Of a stretch of DNA of 64,000 nt, positions 17,611 to 30,599 are shown one piece after another. Both the position numbers and the translations under genes were made by a program. Under the pieces are notes generated by a model that worked only from the letters and a program-made list of their open reading frames with translations, was not told the origin of the DNA and made no database searches. Source of the stretch: Helicobacter pylori (GTDB lineage: Bacteria > Campylobacterota > Campylobacteria > Campylobacterales > Helicobacteraceae); assembly GCA_008032935.1 (NCBI GenBank), contig CP032039.1, positions 806,001 to 870,000 on the forward strand, read 5' to 3'. Position 1 is the first letter of the stretch, and every line of letters starts with the position of its first letter.

Positions 17611-19362
17611 TCATTCTAGATCAAAATCATCTTCACATTCCTCTTCATATTCCTCTTCTTGCCCTTCTATGTGTAAAATAGGCATGATAGTGTTATACAA
17701 AGATTTGTATCGCTCTTTTAGGGACTTCTCATTCCACTTTCTATAATTGCTATACAATTCTTTAGTGATGTCATAACAGCTAATCACTTTGCTTGGGTCT
17801 TTGCCGCCATAAATTTTTCTTTTTTCATCAAAATCCCCATTTAAGGCTTTTGCGTTCTTTTTACGCTTTAAAAGGGTTAAATTCGCGATATTATTCACCC
17901 ATTCTTCTCTTTTTTCTTTGTCAAAATCCGCGTTCCACTGACTGCCCTTTTCGGGCTTTTGGGGTAAAATATGCTCCACTTGGGTTTCGGCATCCATAGC
18001 GATAAAATGGGGCTTCTCTTCATCTGTCATGAAATAATTAGCGAGGGCTAAGACAGGGCGTAACCATTTGCTAGGATAAACAGAATAACTATCCCATAAG
18101 TTATAGTGGTATTGGTTAAAGGTGTTATAAGATTCTATGTTATCCAGTATAAGCTCTTGGATGGTTTCAATGTCTTTATTGTTTTTAACATTTTTGATAA
18201 TGTTGATGCTCGTTTGCTTGATGCGCGTGATCGTGCCTCCTGCAATCCAAGTTTGGTAATAATAAGACACCAAAAGCTTTTTCAAAGCGTCAAAATCAGG
18301 GTATTTGACATGAAGGGCGGTCGTTAGAATGCTGGCCCAATACCTAGAGGGGAGATACCTCAATAAATAGATGTATCGGTCTTGTTTTTTTAGCAATGCG
18401 GTATAGGCTTTCATGAACTCGCTGATCTCATAGATGAACCCGCAAGCGTCTTTTTTGCTGTCTTTGAACACCTTTTTTAATCCCTTATCGGCTCTCTTTT
18501 TAGAAGCGCTAGGATCAGCGTATTCTAAATACATGTTAAAAAAGTCTTCTAAATCAATATCTATGCCCTCAACGCTCTTGCAAGATTCAACCAATTTGTC
18601 CCAAGTGGTTATAAAATCCTTACGCTTTTCACTATCTTGTTTGATTTCTTGCATCAAACTGGATTTTAAAATATCAATAGGGCTTAAGGGTTGGCCTCTG
18701 TCGTTTAACACTTGAAAGATTTGCATCGCGCTGTCTTGCTCAAAACAAACGATCCTAGTCACAACAATGTGTTCATAAAACCACTCGACAAAATCATCCA
18801 TATCGCTTATTGAACCATTTTTTATGCTCTCATTCAATAGCTCTCTAAAATAATAAGCGTTACGCAAATAAGTGTTTTCATCAAATTTCTTATTCAACTC
18901 GCTCTTTTTAATATTGTCTTCAAACTCTAAATTGTTTAACACCGTGTTTTCAAAAATGCTGTTGTAATTTTGAGCGGTTAAAAACTTCAGACGCTCTTTT
19001 TCTTTATCGTATTTATCATAAATACTCCCTTCAATAAAATCTTTAGATTTTTGCCCTAACCTGTGTTTATAAAGCCTTAAAATCGTGCAAGCCAGAATAA
19101 TAAAACTCGTTAACCGCTGCTGGCCATCCACAACATCCCATCTTTTATCTTTTGGATTTTCAGCGATCACAATAGAGCCGCAAAAATACTCATCTTCTCT
19201 GTTGTTGGTATAGCTACCCACTAAATCATCAATCAAAGCCCCTAAATGATCCTTATCCCACACATAAGGGCGTTGGTAATCGGGAACCTGATAAAAATAT
19301 TCAGCATCCACTAAAATTGCATAGAGTTTTTTTAACTCCACATCTACTTTTACTTTTGCCAT
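17611..19362 (-). CDS. GmrSD-type DUF262/DUF1524 protein
   Basis: A 583-residue protein with an N-terminal DUF262 (ParB-like nucleotide-using) domain and a C-terminal DUF1524 HNH-type nuclease domain, the single-chain form of GmrSD type IV restriction. DUF262 shows YQRPYVWDKDHL, then FCGSIVIAE and the signature VDGQQRLTSFIIL (residues ~15-95). DUF1524 shows QVEHILPQ, a tryptophan-containing spacer and NIANLTLLKRKKNAKAL near residues 465-520. Such proteins cut modified (for example glucosylated) phage DNA in known cases. It is first in a minus-strand operon with the DHH protein 41 bases downstream. The acidic C-terminal tail (EEEYEEECEDDFDLE) is unusual. Confidence 0.88.
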   Translation of the reverse strand: MAKVKVDVELKKLYAILVDAEYFYQVPDYQRPYVWDKDHLGALIDDLVGSYTNNREDEYFCGSIVIAENPKDKRWDVVDGQQRLTSFIILACTILRLYKHRLGQKSKDFIEGSIYDKYDKEKERLKFLTAQNYNSIFENTVLNNLEFEDNIKKSELNKKFDENTYLRNAYYFRELLNESIKNGSISDMDDFVEWFYEHIVVTRIVCFEQDSAMQIFQVLNDRGQPLSPIDILKSSLMQEIKQDSEKRKDFITTWDKLVESCKSVEGIDIDLEDFFNMYLEYADPSASKKRADKGLKKVFKDSKKDACGFIYEISEFMKAYTALLKKQDRYIYLLRYLPSRYWASILTTALHVKYPDFDALKKLLVSYYYQTWIAGGTITRIKQTSINIIKNVKNNKDIETIQELILDNIESYNTFNQYHYNLWDSYSVYPSKWLRPVLALANYFMTDEEKPHFIAMDAETQVEHILPQKPEKGSQWNADFDKEKREEWVNNIANLTLLKRKKNAKALNGDFDEKRKIYGGKDPSKVISCYDITKELYSNYRKWNEKSLKERYKSLYNTIMPILHIEGQEEEYEEECEDDFDLE

Positions 19363-19564
19363 CGTCTTCCCCCTGTATTGAATTTAACTCTGTAAGCCCC
19401 ACTGGTTTAAAAATGGGGCTTATGGAATCAAATGGTTGAAAAATGTTGTGGCGCGGGTTAATGAAAGGGGGAATGAAAGGGTTAATGCAAGAGAGAATAT
19501 AAAAAATAGGGGATTTTTAAGCGATCTTTTGTAAAAGGATAAATAGTTATAAAAGTATGGTAGC

Positions 19565-19676
19565 GTTGCTTGATTGCTTGATTAAATGATTAAATGATTA
19601 AATGATTAAATGATAGAATGATAGAATGATAGAATGATAGAATGATAGAATGATAGAATGATAGAATGATTGCTTG
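19565..19676. repeat. 8-bp tandem repeat array (14 units)
   Basis: Units in order: GTTGCTTG, ATTGCTTG, four ATTAAATG, seven ATAGAATG, and ATTGCTTG again. Blocks of identical variants indicate recent slippage. It lies ~200 bases upstream of the DUF262 gene and ~730 bases upstream of 23S rRNA. Confidence 0.93.
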
Positions 19677-19821
19677 AATGCCATTTCTACCCCTTTTTTG
19701 AAAAAAAGATAATTTAGAGTATTGTATCTAGCGGTATTTAATCAATGGTTAATGATGCGTTTTATTTTAATAATGCACTTTATTTTATGAAATGTTTTAT
19801 TTGATGATGCGTTTTATCTTA

Positions 19822-19890
19822 ATTTATTTAAGACTTTATTTAAGACTTTATTTAAGACTTTATTTAAGACTTTATTTAAGACTTTATTTA
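19822..19890. repeat. 12-bp tandem repeat array (about 5.5 units)
   Basis: The unit TTTATTTAAGAC repeats without change about five times. Because 12 is a multiple of three, one frame reads a repeated YLRL pattern, but that frame has no ribosome site or family match. Confidence 0.92.
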
Positions 19891-20405
19891 TTCAAAGCTT
19901 TATTTTACTACCCCCCATTCCCATCATTTCCAATGATTTCCAATCATTTCCAAATAACTTTCATTCATTTCTTTCCAACTCTAAAATTTATTTCACATTC
20001 CAAAAACTTTAAGCAAAATTTAAGCATTGCATGTCTATAATTACATTTCGTTTTTAAAGACAAGCTTTAAAAAGTTCTTTAATTTGAAACCATTCAAGCA
20101 AGTTCTACAAGCTAAAAAGCTTTAAATAAAAGCTCACTAGTTGGTAAAACTTGATTAAAAAAGATTAGGGATCAAGCATTTTTAGTCTTCTTAAAGGGTT
20201 TAACATTAAGAGTGATTATAGCAAGTTTTTGAAGAAAAACGAAGTTATTTGATTTAACATTGTTAATAGCCTATGTAAAAGTAAAGTAAAACTACAATAA
20301 CTCTGTCTTATATTCATTAAGGCAGTGGTAGCGTTTGAAGAATATTCGTGCAATTGTCGTTATTCATTATAAAAGGGCGGGTTTTAAAGGATATTTTAAA
20401 ATTTA

Positions 20406-23290
<2,885 letters not shown>

Positions 23291-23527
23291 TTGCTTTTTG
23301 ATAAGATAACGGCAATAAGCATGGATAAGTTACCACTGCCTTACTGAGTGTAAGAGAGTTGGAGTTTTATGAAGACTTTTATAGGGTTAAACTTTAATGA
23401 GGAATGAGATACCATCTCAATGATTTAAAGCTAAAGGCTATTAACGATCTTCTTTGTTAAAAACAGCTCCCTATTGAAGAGAAAGGGGAGTTAAGGGTAA
23501 ATGCATTTTATCTTTAGCTCCCTTTTC

Positions 23528-23648
23528 CTTGTGCCTTTAGAGAAGAGGAACTACCCAGTTAACCATTCCGAACCTGGAAGTCAAGCTCTTCATCGCTGAT
23601 AATACTGCTCTTTTCAAGAGTGGGAATGTAGGTCGGTGCAGGGATAGG
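23528..23648 (+). rRNA. rrf: 5S ribosomal RNA
   Basis: About 240 bases after 23S. It contains the 5S core CCCAGTTAACCATTCCGAAC, TGGAAGTCAAGCTC and GTGGGAATGTAGGTCGGTGC. Ends are estimated from the outer stem to within a few bases. A second truncated copy lies inverted at 41.7 kb. Confidence 0.92.
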
Positions 23649-24110
23649 GAAATGCTTTTTTAGTCTTGCTTTTTATCTTATTTCATTATTGATTATATTT
23701 TAGTGCTTTATTTTTCTGTTGTTTTTTTCATTTTTTTTATTTTTAGTTGTTTTGATTTGGGGTTTTATTGTTTTATTCAAAGGTTTTAGAGTTTTAAGAA
23801 AACGAGTTTGAAAACAAAATAAAATTTAAAATCATAAAATAAGATCTAAAATCCAATTTTTTAAAAAGTTTAATATCTTTGGAAAGAGTCCGCATTAATT
23901 AAACATGGATTTAAGAAAAAAGTTTTATTCTCTAAAGAATGTAATTATTTATAGAACTCTTATCTAAGCTTCTTTTTAAAGGAAGTTTATGAAGTTTTTT
24001 AAAATCCCTAAACTGCACTTCAATTCTAAAGAGCGCTAAGAAATGTTTTTAGAAAGTTTTATTCTTTAAAAAAGTTATCGCTTACAACTAATCTCTTTGG
24101 TTTGATTGTA

Positions 24111-24140
24111 AAAAACGCTTTTAGCGTTTTAGATTTTTAT
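24111..24140 (+). terminator. Hairpin terminator before the TerY operon
   Basis: Arms AAAACGCT and AGCGTTTT close around two T and are followed by GATTTTTATTCTTTT. It insulates the operon from rRNA transcription. Confidence 0.65.
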
Positions 24141-24261
24141 TCTTTTACTTTGCTGGTGTTGTTTTCTGTTTCTTTGCCTTAAAACAAACCATAGAGTCGG
24201 CTTGCTACCCTAAAATTCAGGCACTCTTAAACTAAGTCTAAGTCTACTATACTCAAAAGCT

Positions 24262-24267
24262 TATAAA
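24262..24267 (+). promoter_or_regulatory. Putative -10 box of the TerY operon
   Basis: TATAAA in the context GCTTATAAAATC lies about 27 bases before a 22-codon leader frame and 105 bases before terY. TATACT at 24248 is an alternative. Confidence 0.4.
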
Positions 24268-24288
24268 ATCATCAAAAAGAGTGCTGAA

Positions 24289-24357
24289 ATGAATGTTTTG
24301 ATCAGATTGTGCTTTATTCTTGTGATTGGGTTTTTTGGCACGAAAAATTATTTATAA
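24289..24357 (+). CDS. 22-aa hydrophobic leader peptide (tentative)
   Basis: A 22-codon frame starting MNVLIRLCF and ending GTKNYL, hydrophobic in the middle. It ends nine bases before the terY ATG, whose AAGGAGATG ribosome site overlaps the spacer. It may be a leader peptide or chance; its own ribosome site is weak (AAGAG, 7-8 bases upstream). Confidence 0.3.
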   Translation: MNVLIRLCFILVIGFFGTKNYL

Positions 24358-24366
24358 GGAGATGTT

Positions 24367-25012
24367 ATGGCATTAGATTTAAGTAAATATACTATGGAAG
24401 AACGCTTTATTCCAGTATTTTTATTGTTAGATACGAGTGGTTCAATGAATCATTCTTTGGGTAATGGCACACGCATTGGAGTGCTTAATGTTTGTATTCA
24501 AAAAATGATAAAAACTCTAAAGCAAGAAGCTAAAAAAGAGTTATTTAGCAAAATGGCTATTGTTACTTTTGGTGAAAATGGTGCGGTTTTGCACACGCCC
24601 TTTGATGATATAAAAAACATTGACTTTAAGCCTTTAAGCGCGAGTGGTGGCACCCCTTTAGATCAAGCGTTTAAATTGGCTAAGGATCTTATTGAAGATA
24701 AAGACACTTTCCCTACTAAATTCTATAAACCTTATAGCATTTTAGTTTCGGATGGTGAGCCAAATAATGATAAGTGGCAAGAGCCTTTGTTTAACTTCCA
24801 CCATGATGGGGAGAAGCGCTAAAAGTGTGTGTTGGAGCATTTTTATTGGCGATAGAGATGCCAACCCGCAAGTTAATAAGGATTTTGGCAAAGATGGCGT
24901 ATTTTACGCAGATGATGTGGAAAAGTTAGTGAAGTTGTTTGAAATCATGACTCAAACCATTAGCAAGGGTTCTGCTTCAATTAAAAAGTTGAACTGGATT
25001 CCAGATGAATGA
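24367..25012 (+). pseudogene. terY: TerY-type von Willebrand factor A protein, frameshifted
   Basis: First enzyme-associated gene of the operon and a member of the TerY vWA family, a metal-binding scaffold that works with a PP2C phosphatase and a kinase. The MIDAS residues are clear: LLDTSGSMNHS (DxSxS, residues ~20-30), the threonine in SGGTPLDQA (~98), and VSDGEPN (~131). The ATG follows AAGGAG. At G4 (24808-24811) one G too many shifts the frame, giving a stop at 24822; removing it continues through RSAKSVCWSIFIGD to a stop at 25012 (214 residues). The known function is phosphorylation-linked stress or phage response; the break removes the last third. Confidence 0.85.
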
Positions 25013-25103
25013 TTTAAAATCTTTACGCCACAAAAACGCTTTGTTTATAGATTTAAACGAAGAAGTTGATAGATATTTTAAACTCTTTAAAGAGAAAACA
25101 TGA
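25005..25103 (+). CDS. 32-aa protein coupled to terY
   Basis: A 32-residue frame (MNDLKSLRHKNALFIDLNEE, then VDRYFKLFKEKT) overlaps the restored terY end by eight bases and the next gene by four (ATGA). No family is known to me. Its exact fit between two overlapping genes, and the absence of any spare spacer, argue for it being translated. It may be an independent small protein or a displaced piece of an adjacent vWA gene. Confidence 0.55.
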   Translation: MNDLKSLRHKNALFIDLNEEVDRYFKLFKEKT

Positions 25104-25432
25104 AGATCATTATAGATAATTCAGGATCTATGAATGAAAACGGGAAAAAAGAAGCCCTTCAATTATGGCTTTTAGCTTTTGAGCAATTGGCTAAAAATAA
25201 AAATATAGATATACAAAAGTGGGATTTAAAGGGTTTAAAAGGGGAGTTTGAAGACGCTTTGTTGTTGAGCGATGGGCATTTTACAGAAGAAATTCAAGTT
25301 AAATCCAGTGTGGCTTTTGGAGCGGATGCCAATATGATCAAACTTAAAGAAATCTCTTCTAAAGTGTTTGATAGCACTGAAATTTTTCAAGTATTGCATT
25401 TCATGAAGAAAGTGGATGCGATTAAGCAATGA
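25100..25432 (+). CDS. Mini von Willebrand A-like protein
   Basis: A 110-residue protein beginning MKIIIDNSGSMNENG, which is a DxSxS MIDAS motif at its very start, followed by a second vWA-like strand LLLSDGHFTEE near residue 55. This is about half a normal vWA domain and lacks the middle threonine motif. It overlaps both neighbours by four bases (ATGA). In TerY-P loci a second vWA protein next to the phosphatase is common, so it may act as a second TerY-like adaptor. The function is inferred from context. Confidence 0.75.
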   Translation: MKIIIDNSGSMNENGKKEALQLWLLAFEQLAKNKNIDIQKWDLKGLKGEFEDALLLSDGHFTEEIQVKSSVAFGADANMIKLKEISSKVFDSTEIFQVLHFMKKVDAIKQ

Positions 25433-26113
25433 GAGATTTTAAGGCGTTTGGGGCTTCTATTAGGGGAGTATATCATGCGTATGCTAGATTGCCTAATCAA
25501 GACGCTTTTTTAATCAGAAAAAATCAAAAGGGGTTATTGCTTGTTTTGTGCGATGGTTTAGGGAGTAAAAAAGATTCACAAATTGGGGCTAAAAAATTGT
25601 GCGAGAGCGTAGAAAAAGCCTTAAATGCTATTGATATACAAGGTTGCAACTTAGCGTTATTGAATAAAGTTATTTTTAGTATTTGGGAGTGTCTGCTCTA
25701 TCCTTTGGAAGTTCGCAATGCACTAAGCACTCTGCAACTGGTTTTTATTGGCAAAGAAAAGGCGTTTATAGGTAAAGTGGGTGATGGGTTGTTAGCTGTT
25801 TTAGGAAAAGAACATAGATTATTAAGAGAGGATAAGCAAGATTTAACGCATTTCACAACACCTTTTGATCGCAATACGCTTTTAACTTGGGAAGTCTTAG
25901 AGAGTAAAAAAATTGATGCGTTATTCTTATGCACGGATGGATTAGATGAAAGCTTAATAGATGCAAGACGCTTGGATTTTGTTAAGGACATAATCAGTGA
26001 ATTTAAACATAAAAAAGGCATCAAAAAAGTGCTATACGCTCTTAAAGAATCATAAATTTTATGATGATACGAGTTTGATCATAGCGTATAGAAAGGATAG
26101 TTTATGGAGTTAG
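25429..26113 (+). pseudogene. PP2C-family protein phosphatase of the TerY-P triad, frameshifted near the end
   Basis: A metal-dependent serine/threonine phosphatase, probably HP0431. PP2C motifs in order: ARLPNQDAF (residues ~20), LVLCDGLGSKKDSQIGA (~38-54, first metal-binding Asp-Gly), IGKVGDGLLAVLG (~115-125) and LCTDGLDESL (~167). The frame as read stops at 26055 (208 residues). Removing one A from AAA near 26043 continues it through FYDDTSLIIAYRKDS to 26113 (227 residues), supplying the final Asp pair that PP2C enzymes use to bind metal. The restored end overlaps the kinase start by ten bases. Without it the enzyme would probably be inactive. Confidence 0.85.
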
Positions 26114-27467
26114 AAGAAGAAATTATTGATAGTGAGGGGAATATCCATAAGATTGTAGAAGTTTTAGGAAAGGGCGGACAGGGTATAGTGTATCGCTGTT
26201 TGGATAAGGATGTGGCTATTAAGGTAGTATTGAGGGATGGAGATTTTGTTAAAGACAAAGAATCCCTTAAACAATATGAAAAAAGCGTTCTAAATTTATC
26301 TTTTAAGCCGATAGAGAGGCATTTCCCTATGTCAATTCCGCTAGTAACTTTGAAAGAAAAACAAGGCTATGTGATGAAAATGGCTGAGGGCTATGAACCA
26401 CTAAAAACTTTTTTAAAGAAGCCCAGTGTTTTAGAAAATGAAGAAAAAGATGGGATTTTTAGGATCAATAATGCCATTCAAGAACTTTGCAAAGATAACC
26501 ATCATATGGCTTTAAGTTTAAGTTATTACTCACAAACACAAGGATTGAGATCACGATTAAAAATACTCACCCATTTAGCAAAACTTCTATTCAGATTGCA
26601 AAGTAAGGGTTTAGTGTATGGGGACTTGAATTTAAACAATGTGTTTTATAAAGATAATTCAGCGTTTTTGATTGATGCGGATAATGTGCGTTATGAGAGC
26701 GAAAAAGCCCTATGTGTTATTTTTACGCCTAACTATGGGGCTTTAGAGATTAGCCAAACCTCTAAAGATAGCGATACAACCAATTACAACACCATGCTTA
26801 GCGATACCTTTTCTTTTGCCATCATAGCTTATGAACTTTTAAATATGGTTCATCCTTTTGACGGAAATAAGGCAGATGATAATGTAGAAAATTTTATAGA
26901 ATTGCCTTGGATTGAAGATAGTGAGAATGATAGCAATAATTCTTGTGGCTTACTGCCTTTTTTCTTAACAAGGGATTTAAAAAATTTATTAGTGCAATGC
27001 TTTGAAGAAGGCAAAAAAGATCCTTTGAAACGCCCTACTATGCCCTTATTTATAGAGAGCTTAGAAAAAGCTAGCTTGCAAGTGTTAGAATGTGAAAATT
27101 GTTCAATGACTTATTATGATAGAGATTATGATAGAGAATGGGAGATTTGCCCTTATTGCGATGCTAAAAAACCTATCAGACTTGTAGCAACAAGTTGTTA
27201 CCAAAATAGCGAAGTTTTTTATTTTGTCTCGAATTTTACAGACCCTATTTTTTACCGACAACCTTATTTAAGGGGATTGAAGTGGTTAAAAGCGAATGGG
27301 AGTTTGCAGAGATTGCTAATAATATATTGATTTTTCATCATGGCATACAACAAGAAAAGATTCTCATTAATAATAAAAGATTGGATCACTATAGGATAGA
27401 AATAGATTTAGAAAAAGAATTGACTATTTCATACAATGGTTTTTTAATTAAGGTTCAAAAATGCTGA
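26104..27467 (+). pseudogene. TerY-P triad protein kinase with zinc ribbon, frameshifted near the end
   Basis: A eukaryotic-like serine/threonine kinase, probably HP0432. It shows the glycine loop LGKGGQGIVYRC, the VAIK lysine (~residue 39), the catalytic loop VYGDLNLNNVFY in place of HRDLKxxN, and the metal motif LIDADN in place of DFG. After the kinase fold come two cysteine pairs, CENC and CPYC (~residues 338-360), forming a zinc ribbon typical of the triad's kinase. At G4 (27272-27275) one G is missing; adding it extends the protein by ~55 residues to 27467 (454 in total). The kinase core is complete even as read, so activity may be kept. Confidence 0.85.
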
Positions 27468-27948
27468 GTTCTATCAAAGAATATAGCATCATCAAGGCTT
27501 ATAATCTCAATACCGCAAAACTAGAGCCAAAAGATAGAGAAAAATTGGGATTATTAAAGATTGAAAAAAATAAAATATATTTTCATCTAGATGAAGAGCG
27601 TTATTTGAAATTAGAGATCATAGGCGAAACCAAAGAAAAAGAAATTAAAAACGCTTTTTGCAGTAACGCTTTTCTTGCAGCTCAAGTCCTAAATTTAAGC
27701 GAAAACCAAGAAAGACAAGTTTTAGAATTGAAGTGCCATTTCTTCAAACGCCCTATAAAATTCTTCCTGAACCATTAAACATTAATTTCAAAGACACAAT
27801 CGCAGAAAAGTTACTAAAAGGTATGGGCAAAGACAAAAAACTAGAAGATTTTAAAGAAACTTGTATTTTAGAAATGGCTGGTTTTACTTATTTTGTGTGC
27901 GTATTGCCTTATGAAGATGAGAATAAAGAGAATAGTGAAGAGATTTAA
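27461..27948 (+). pseudogene. Small unknown protein of the operon, frameshifted
   Basis: A gene of about 162 codons whose ATG overlaps the kinase stop by seven bases. It begins MLSSIKEYSIIKAYNLNTAK and, after adding one base near 27728, continues as VPFLQTPYKILPEPLNI to a stop at 27948. No family is recognised. Spacing fits an HP0433-like protein. Strand-rich and charged, it could be a substrate or adaptor of the triad, or the detached N-terminal domain of the helicase, with which it overlaps. Confidence 0.6.
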
Positions 27949-30599
27949 AAGAAGATTTCAGGCTGTTAAATACCAAGGGGGATTAAGCGTTAAGCGCGCT
28001 TTGATAAATAATAGGCATTCTTATGAAGCGATAAAATTAAGACCCATTAAACAAGCACTAGCGCCTGGTTTGTGTTTGTTTTTTCAAGGTTCATTAGAGT
28101 TTAATGATAAAACCACAAAAACCATGCGAACGAGCCTTTTAGACCAGATCCAGCAAGATGAAAAATCTTATTTAAAAATTTGGAAAAAATATCTCATCAA
28201 AAGTGCTCAAAAAAGTTTTAATGAGGCAAAAGAAGTGGGGGTTTTAGAGATTGAAAGCGTGAGTAAAGCAGGAGGGAATTTAAGAATTCGTTTTAAGCCA
28301 GCTTTAGGCAAGAATAAAATGGAAATCTTAATAAAGAAAGCGCAATTAAGAGAGGGGAGTGATTTAGGGGTTTTAGAGGAATTAGACCCACAAAACGAAG
28401 AAAGCTTAATCAATCTTATTTCTGAACAAAAGAAACAAATTTCTAAAAACAACAGCCAATCAATAATGATTAAAGACATTAGTGGGGATGATTTTATTAT
28501 AGATTACAATCCTTCCATAAAAGAGGGCGATGCTTTTCATTTAAATTATATGGGGGATCTAAATACGCTTAAAAAACAATATAGTGCATTAGATAAAACA
28601 AAGAAAGGTTTGAGCGCCAATCCTAATTTAGGATTAATTTTAAACATTAAAGAGGATAAAGAGAATAGTGATAGCGATAATAATACTGCAGACACGATGG
28701 ATGAATTCTTAAAAGAGATTTTATCAAATTATCAAACAAGATCTTTAGGGTTAACCAAAAGAGTTAGAAAGAAGATTTTTAAGAATGAACCCATAGAAAA
28801 TCAAGAAAAAGCCATAAAGATCGCTCTAAATACCCCTGATATTGCTATTATCCAAGGGCCTCCTGGAACGGGCAAAACCACTGTGATCAATGCCATTTGT
28901 GAGAGATTGTTTGAAGAATACCCTAAGGATAAAAATATCAAGGGGCAAATTTTACTGTGTGCTCAAGGGCATGATGCGACTAACAATGTGCGTGAGCGCA
29001 TCAAAGTAGGGGGATTGCCCACTTTTAAATTTGGTGCTAAAAAAATGCTAAAGAAGAACAATACAAACAAGATGAAAGATTGAATGAGCGATTGAGAGAG
29101 TTTGCTGAAATACTCATAGAAAGCGTGAGGAAAAAACTGCAAAGTTTAGGGGATTATGAAAATATAGAAAAAATTTTGGATTTAGAAGAAGCTCTCAGAC
29201 GCTACTATAGTTCGCCTATTAGCGAATTGGAATTTTTAAAAGAAATAGAAAAAAATGCGATCTTTTTTGATTCTTCTATGCGTGAAAGGCTGAGCCAATT
29301 AAAAGCAGGGCAGCAAAAACAAGAAATGCCTGCCAACCTATCTATTATCCATGCTTTACGCGCCACACAAGAGGGGTTTGAAGATGATGGAGTTATGCGT
29401 AATTATGATCTTTTAGAAAGCCAGTTTAAAGAAAATCTTACCAAAGAAGATAGAGAGCTTTTAAAATCGCCTAAGCCAAATTTAGAAAAGTTACAAGAGC
29501 TTAAAATAAGATTGTTAGAAAAGAATGCCCCTAAAAGAAAATATGAAATTCCTAAACCCAACGAAGAAGTAGTGTCCTTAGCTGATGACTTGCTAGAAAT
29601 TCTTTCTTCTCAAAGTCCTAATGACAAACGCATCAGAGTTTTATTGGAATATCTAAGCGTTTTAGAAAGAACTCCATGGGATTTAGAGAGCTTGTTAAGG
29701 GATTATAATTTTGTTTTTTCTAGCACCACAGGGCAACACAATCAAGCATTGGAAAGAAAAGAAACCCCTTATTTTGATAGCGTGATTGTTGATGAAGCGG
29801 CCAAGGCTAACCCCTTAGAATTGCTTATGGTGATGGCATTAGCCAAAGAGTGCATTGTTTTGGTGGGCGATGACAGACAATTGCCGCATTATTTAGACGA
29901 TGAGATAGGAAGATGAGAGTCAAGATGCGCAATATGAGAAAGAAGCTCAAAGAAAGAGCTCAAAAGTTAAAAGAGCTAGATGGTAAGGAGCGCTTTATTA
30001 CCCTAAACATGCAATACAGAATGCATCCCTTGTTGGGGCAATTAGTGAGCGATGTTTTTTACAAACCTCACAATGAAAGTTTTGAATCGTCTTTAGAAGA
30101 AAAGCCTTTCAAACACAATCTGAGAGTTTTGGATAACAAGCCTTTGGCATGGATAGATGTCAAAAATTCTAAAGAAAAAAGGAATGCTGATGGTTCTTAC
30201 TATAGGGAGAGTGAAATTACAGCAATTAAAGAATGCTTAGACCTTTTTATGAAAGATGAGCCAAATTTCACTTTTGGGGTGATTACTTTTTTTAGCGAGC
30301 AAAAAAGGCTATTAGAACAAGCTTTAAAAGGATACGCTAATTTGGAGATAGGCACTGTGGATAGCTTTCAAGGTAAGGAATTTGATGTTGTGTTTTTATC
30401 AAGCGTAAGAACTCGCCATACTGAGAGTTTTGGGTTTTTAAAAGACTCTCCGCGTCTGTGTGTGGCTTTGAGCCGCCAAAAAAGAGCACTCATTGTAGCA
30501 GGGGATAAAGAGAAATTTGACACACCAGAAGCAAAAGATAAGGTCTCAGGCCTGTTTGAGTTTTTACAATCATGTAAAAAAGAGGGCAAAATTTTATGA
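27917..30599 (+). pseudogene. UPF1-like superfamily 1 helicase, two frameshifts
   Basis: A DNA/RNA helicase of ~890 residues after correction. Helicase motifs in order: IIQGPPGTGKTTVINAI (Walker A, ~28850), VDEAAKANPLELL (motif II, ~29790), VLVGDDRQLPHYL (III), LNMQYRMHPLLGQL (IV, ~30005), GTVDSFQGKEFDVVF (V, ~30355) and CVALSRQKRALIVAGD (VI). One A is missing from the A7 run at 29039-29045, and one base near 29910. The start is uncertain (27911, 27917 or GTG 27935). The first ~300 residues are of unknown fold. It resembles helicases found beside Ter and defence genes; the substrate is unknown. Confidence 0.82.

Larger units (their letters stand above)
19363..20405. other. Repeat-rich AT-rich interval before 23S rRNA
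   Basis: No convincing gene. It holds an 8-bp tandem array, a 12-bp tandem array and long A/T-rich stretches. The promoter for 23S rRNA should lie at its right end, where TATAAA (20368-20373) is a possible -10 box. Confidence 0.6.
23649..24288. other. AT-rich interval between 5S rRNA and the TerY operon
   Basis: No gene I can support. The first ~45 bases belong to an inverted repeat shared with 41.64 kb. A 16-codon frame at 23989 (MKFFKIPKLHF) has AAAGGAAG before it and looks like the start of a lost gene. A terminator-like hairpin lies at 24111-24140 and -10-like boxes TATACT (24248) and TATAAA (24262) face the operon downstream. Confidence 0.5.

Noticed and set aside
19565-19890. Possible CRISPR array from the short repeats
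   Set aside because: Units are 8 and 12 bp in direct tandem without unique spacers, and no cas genes are present.
19792-20040. An 82-codon frame with repeated YLRL units
   Set aside because: It is the translation of a 12-bp AT-rich tandem repeat; no ribosome site, and the rest is low complexity.
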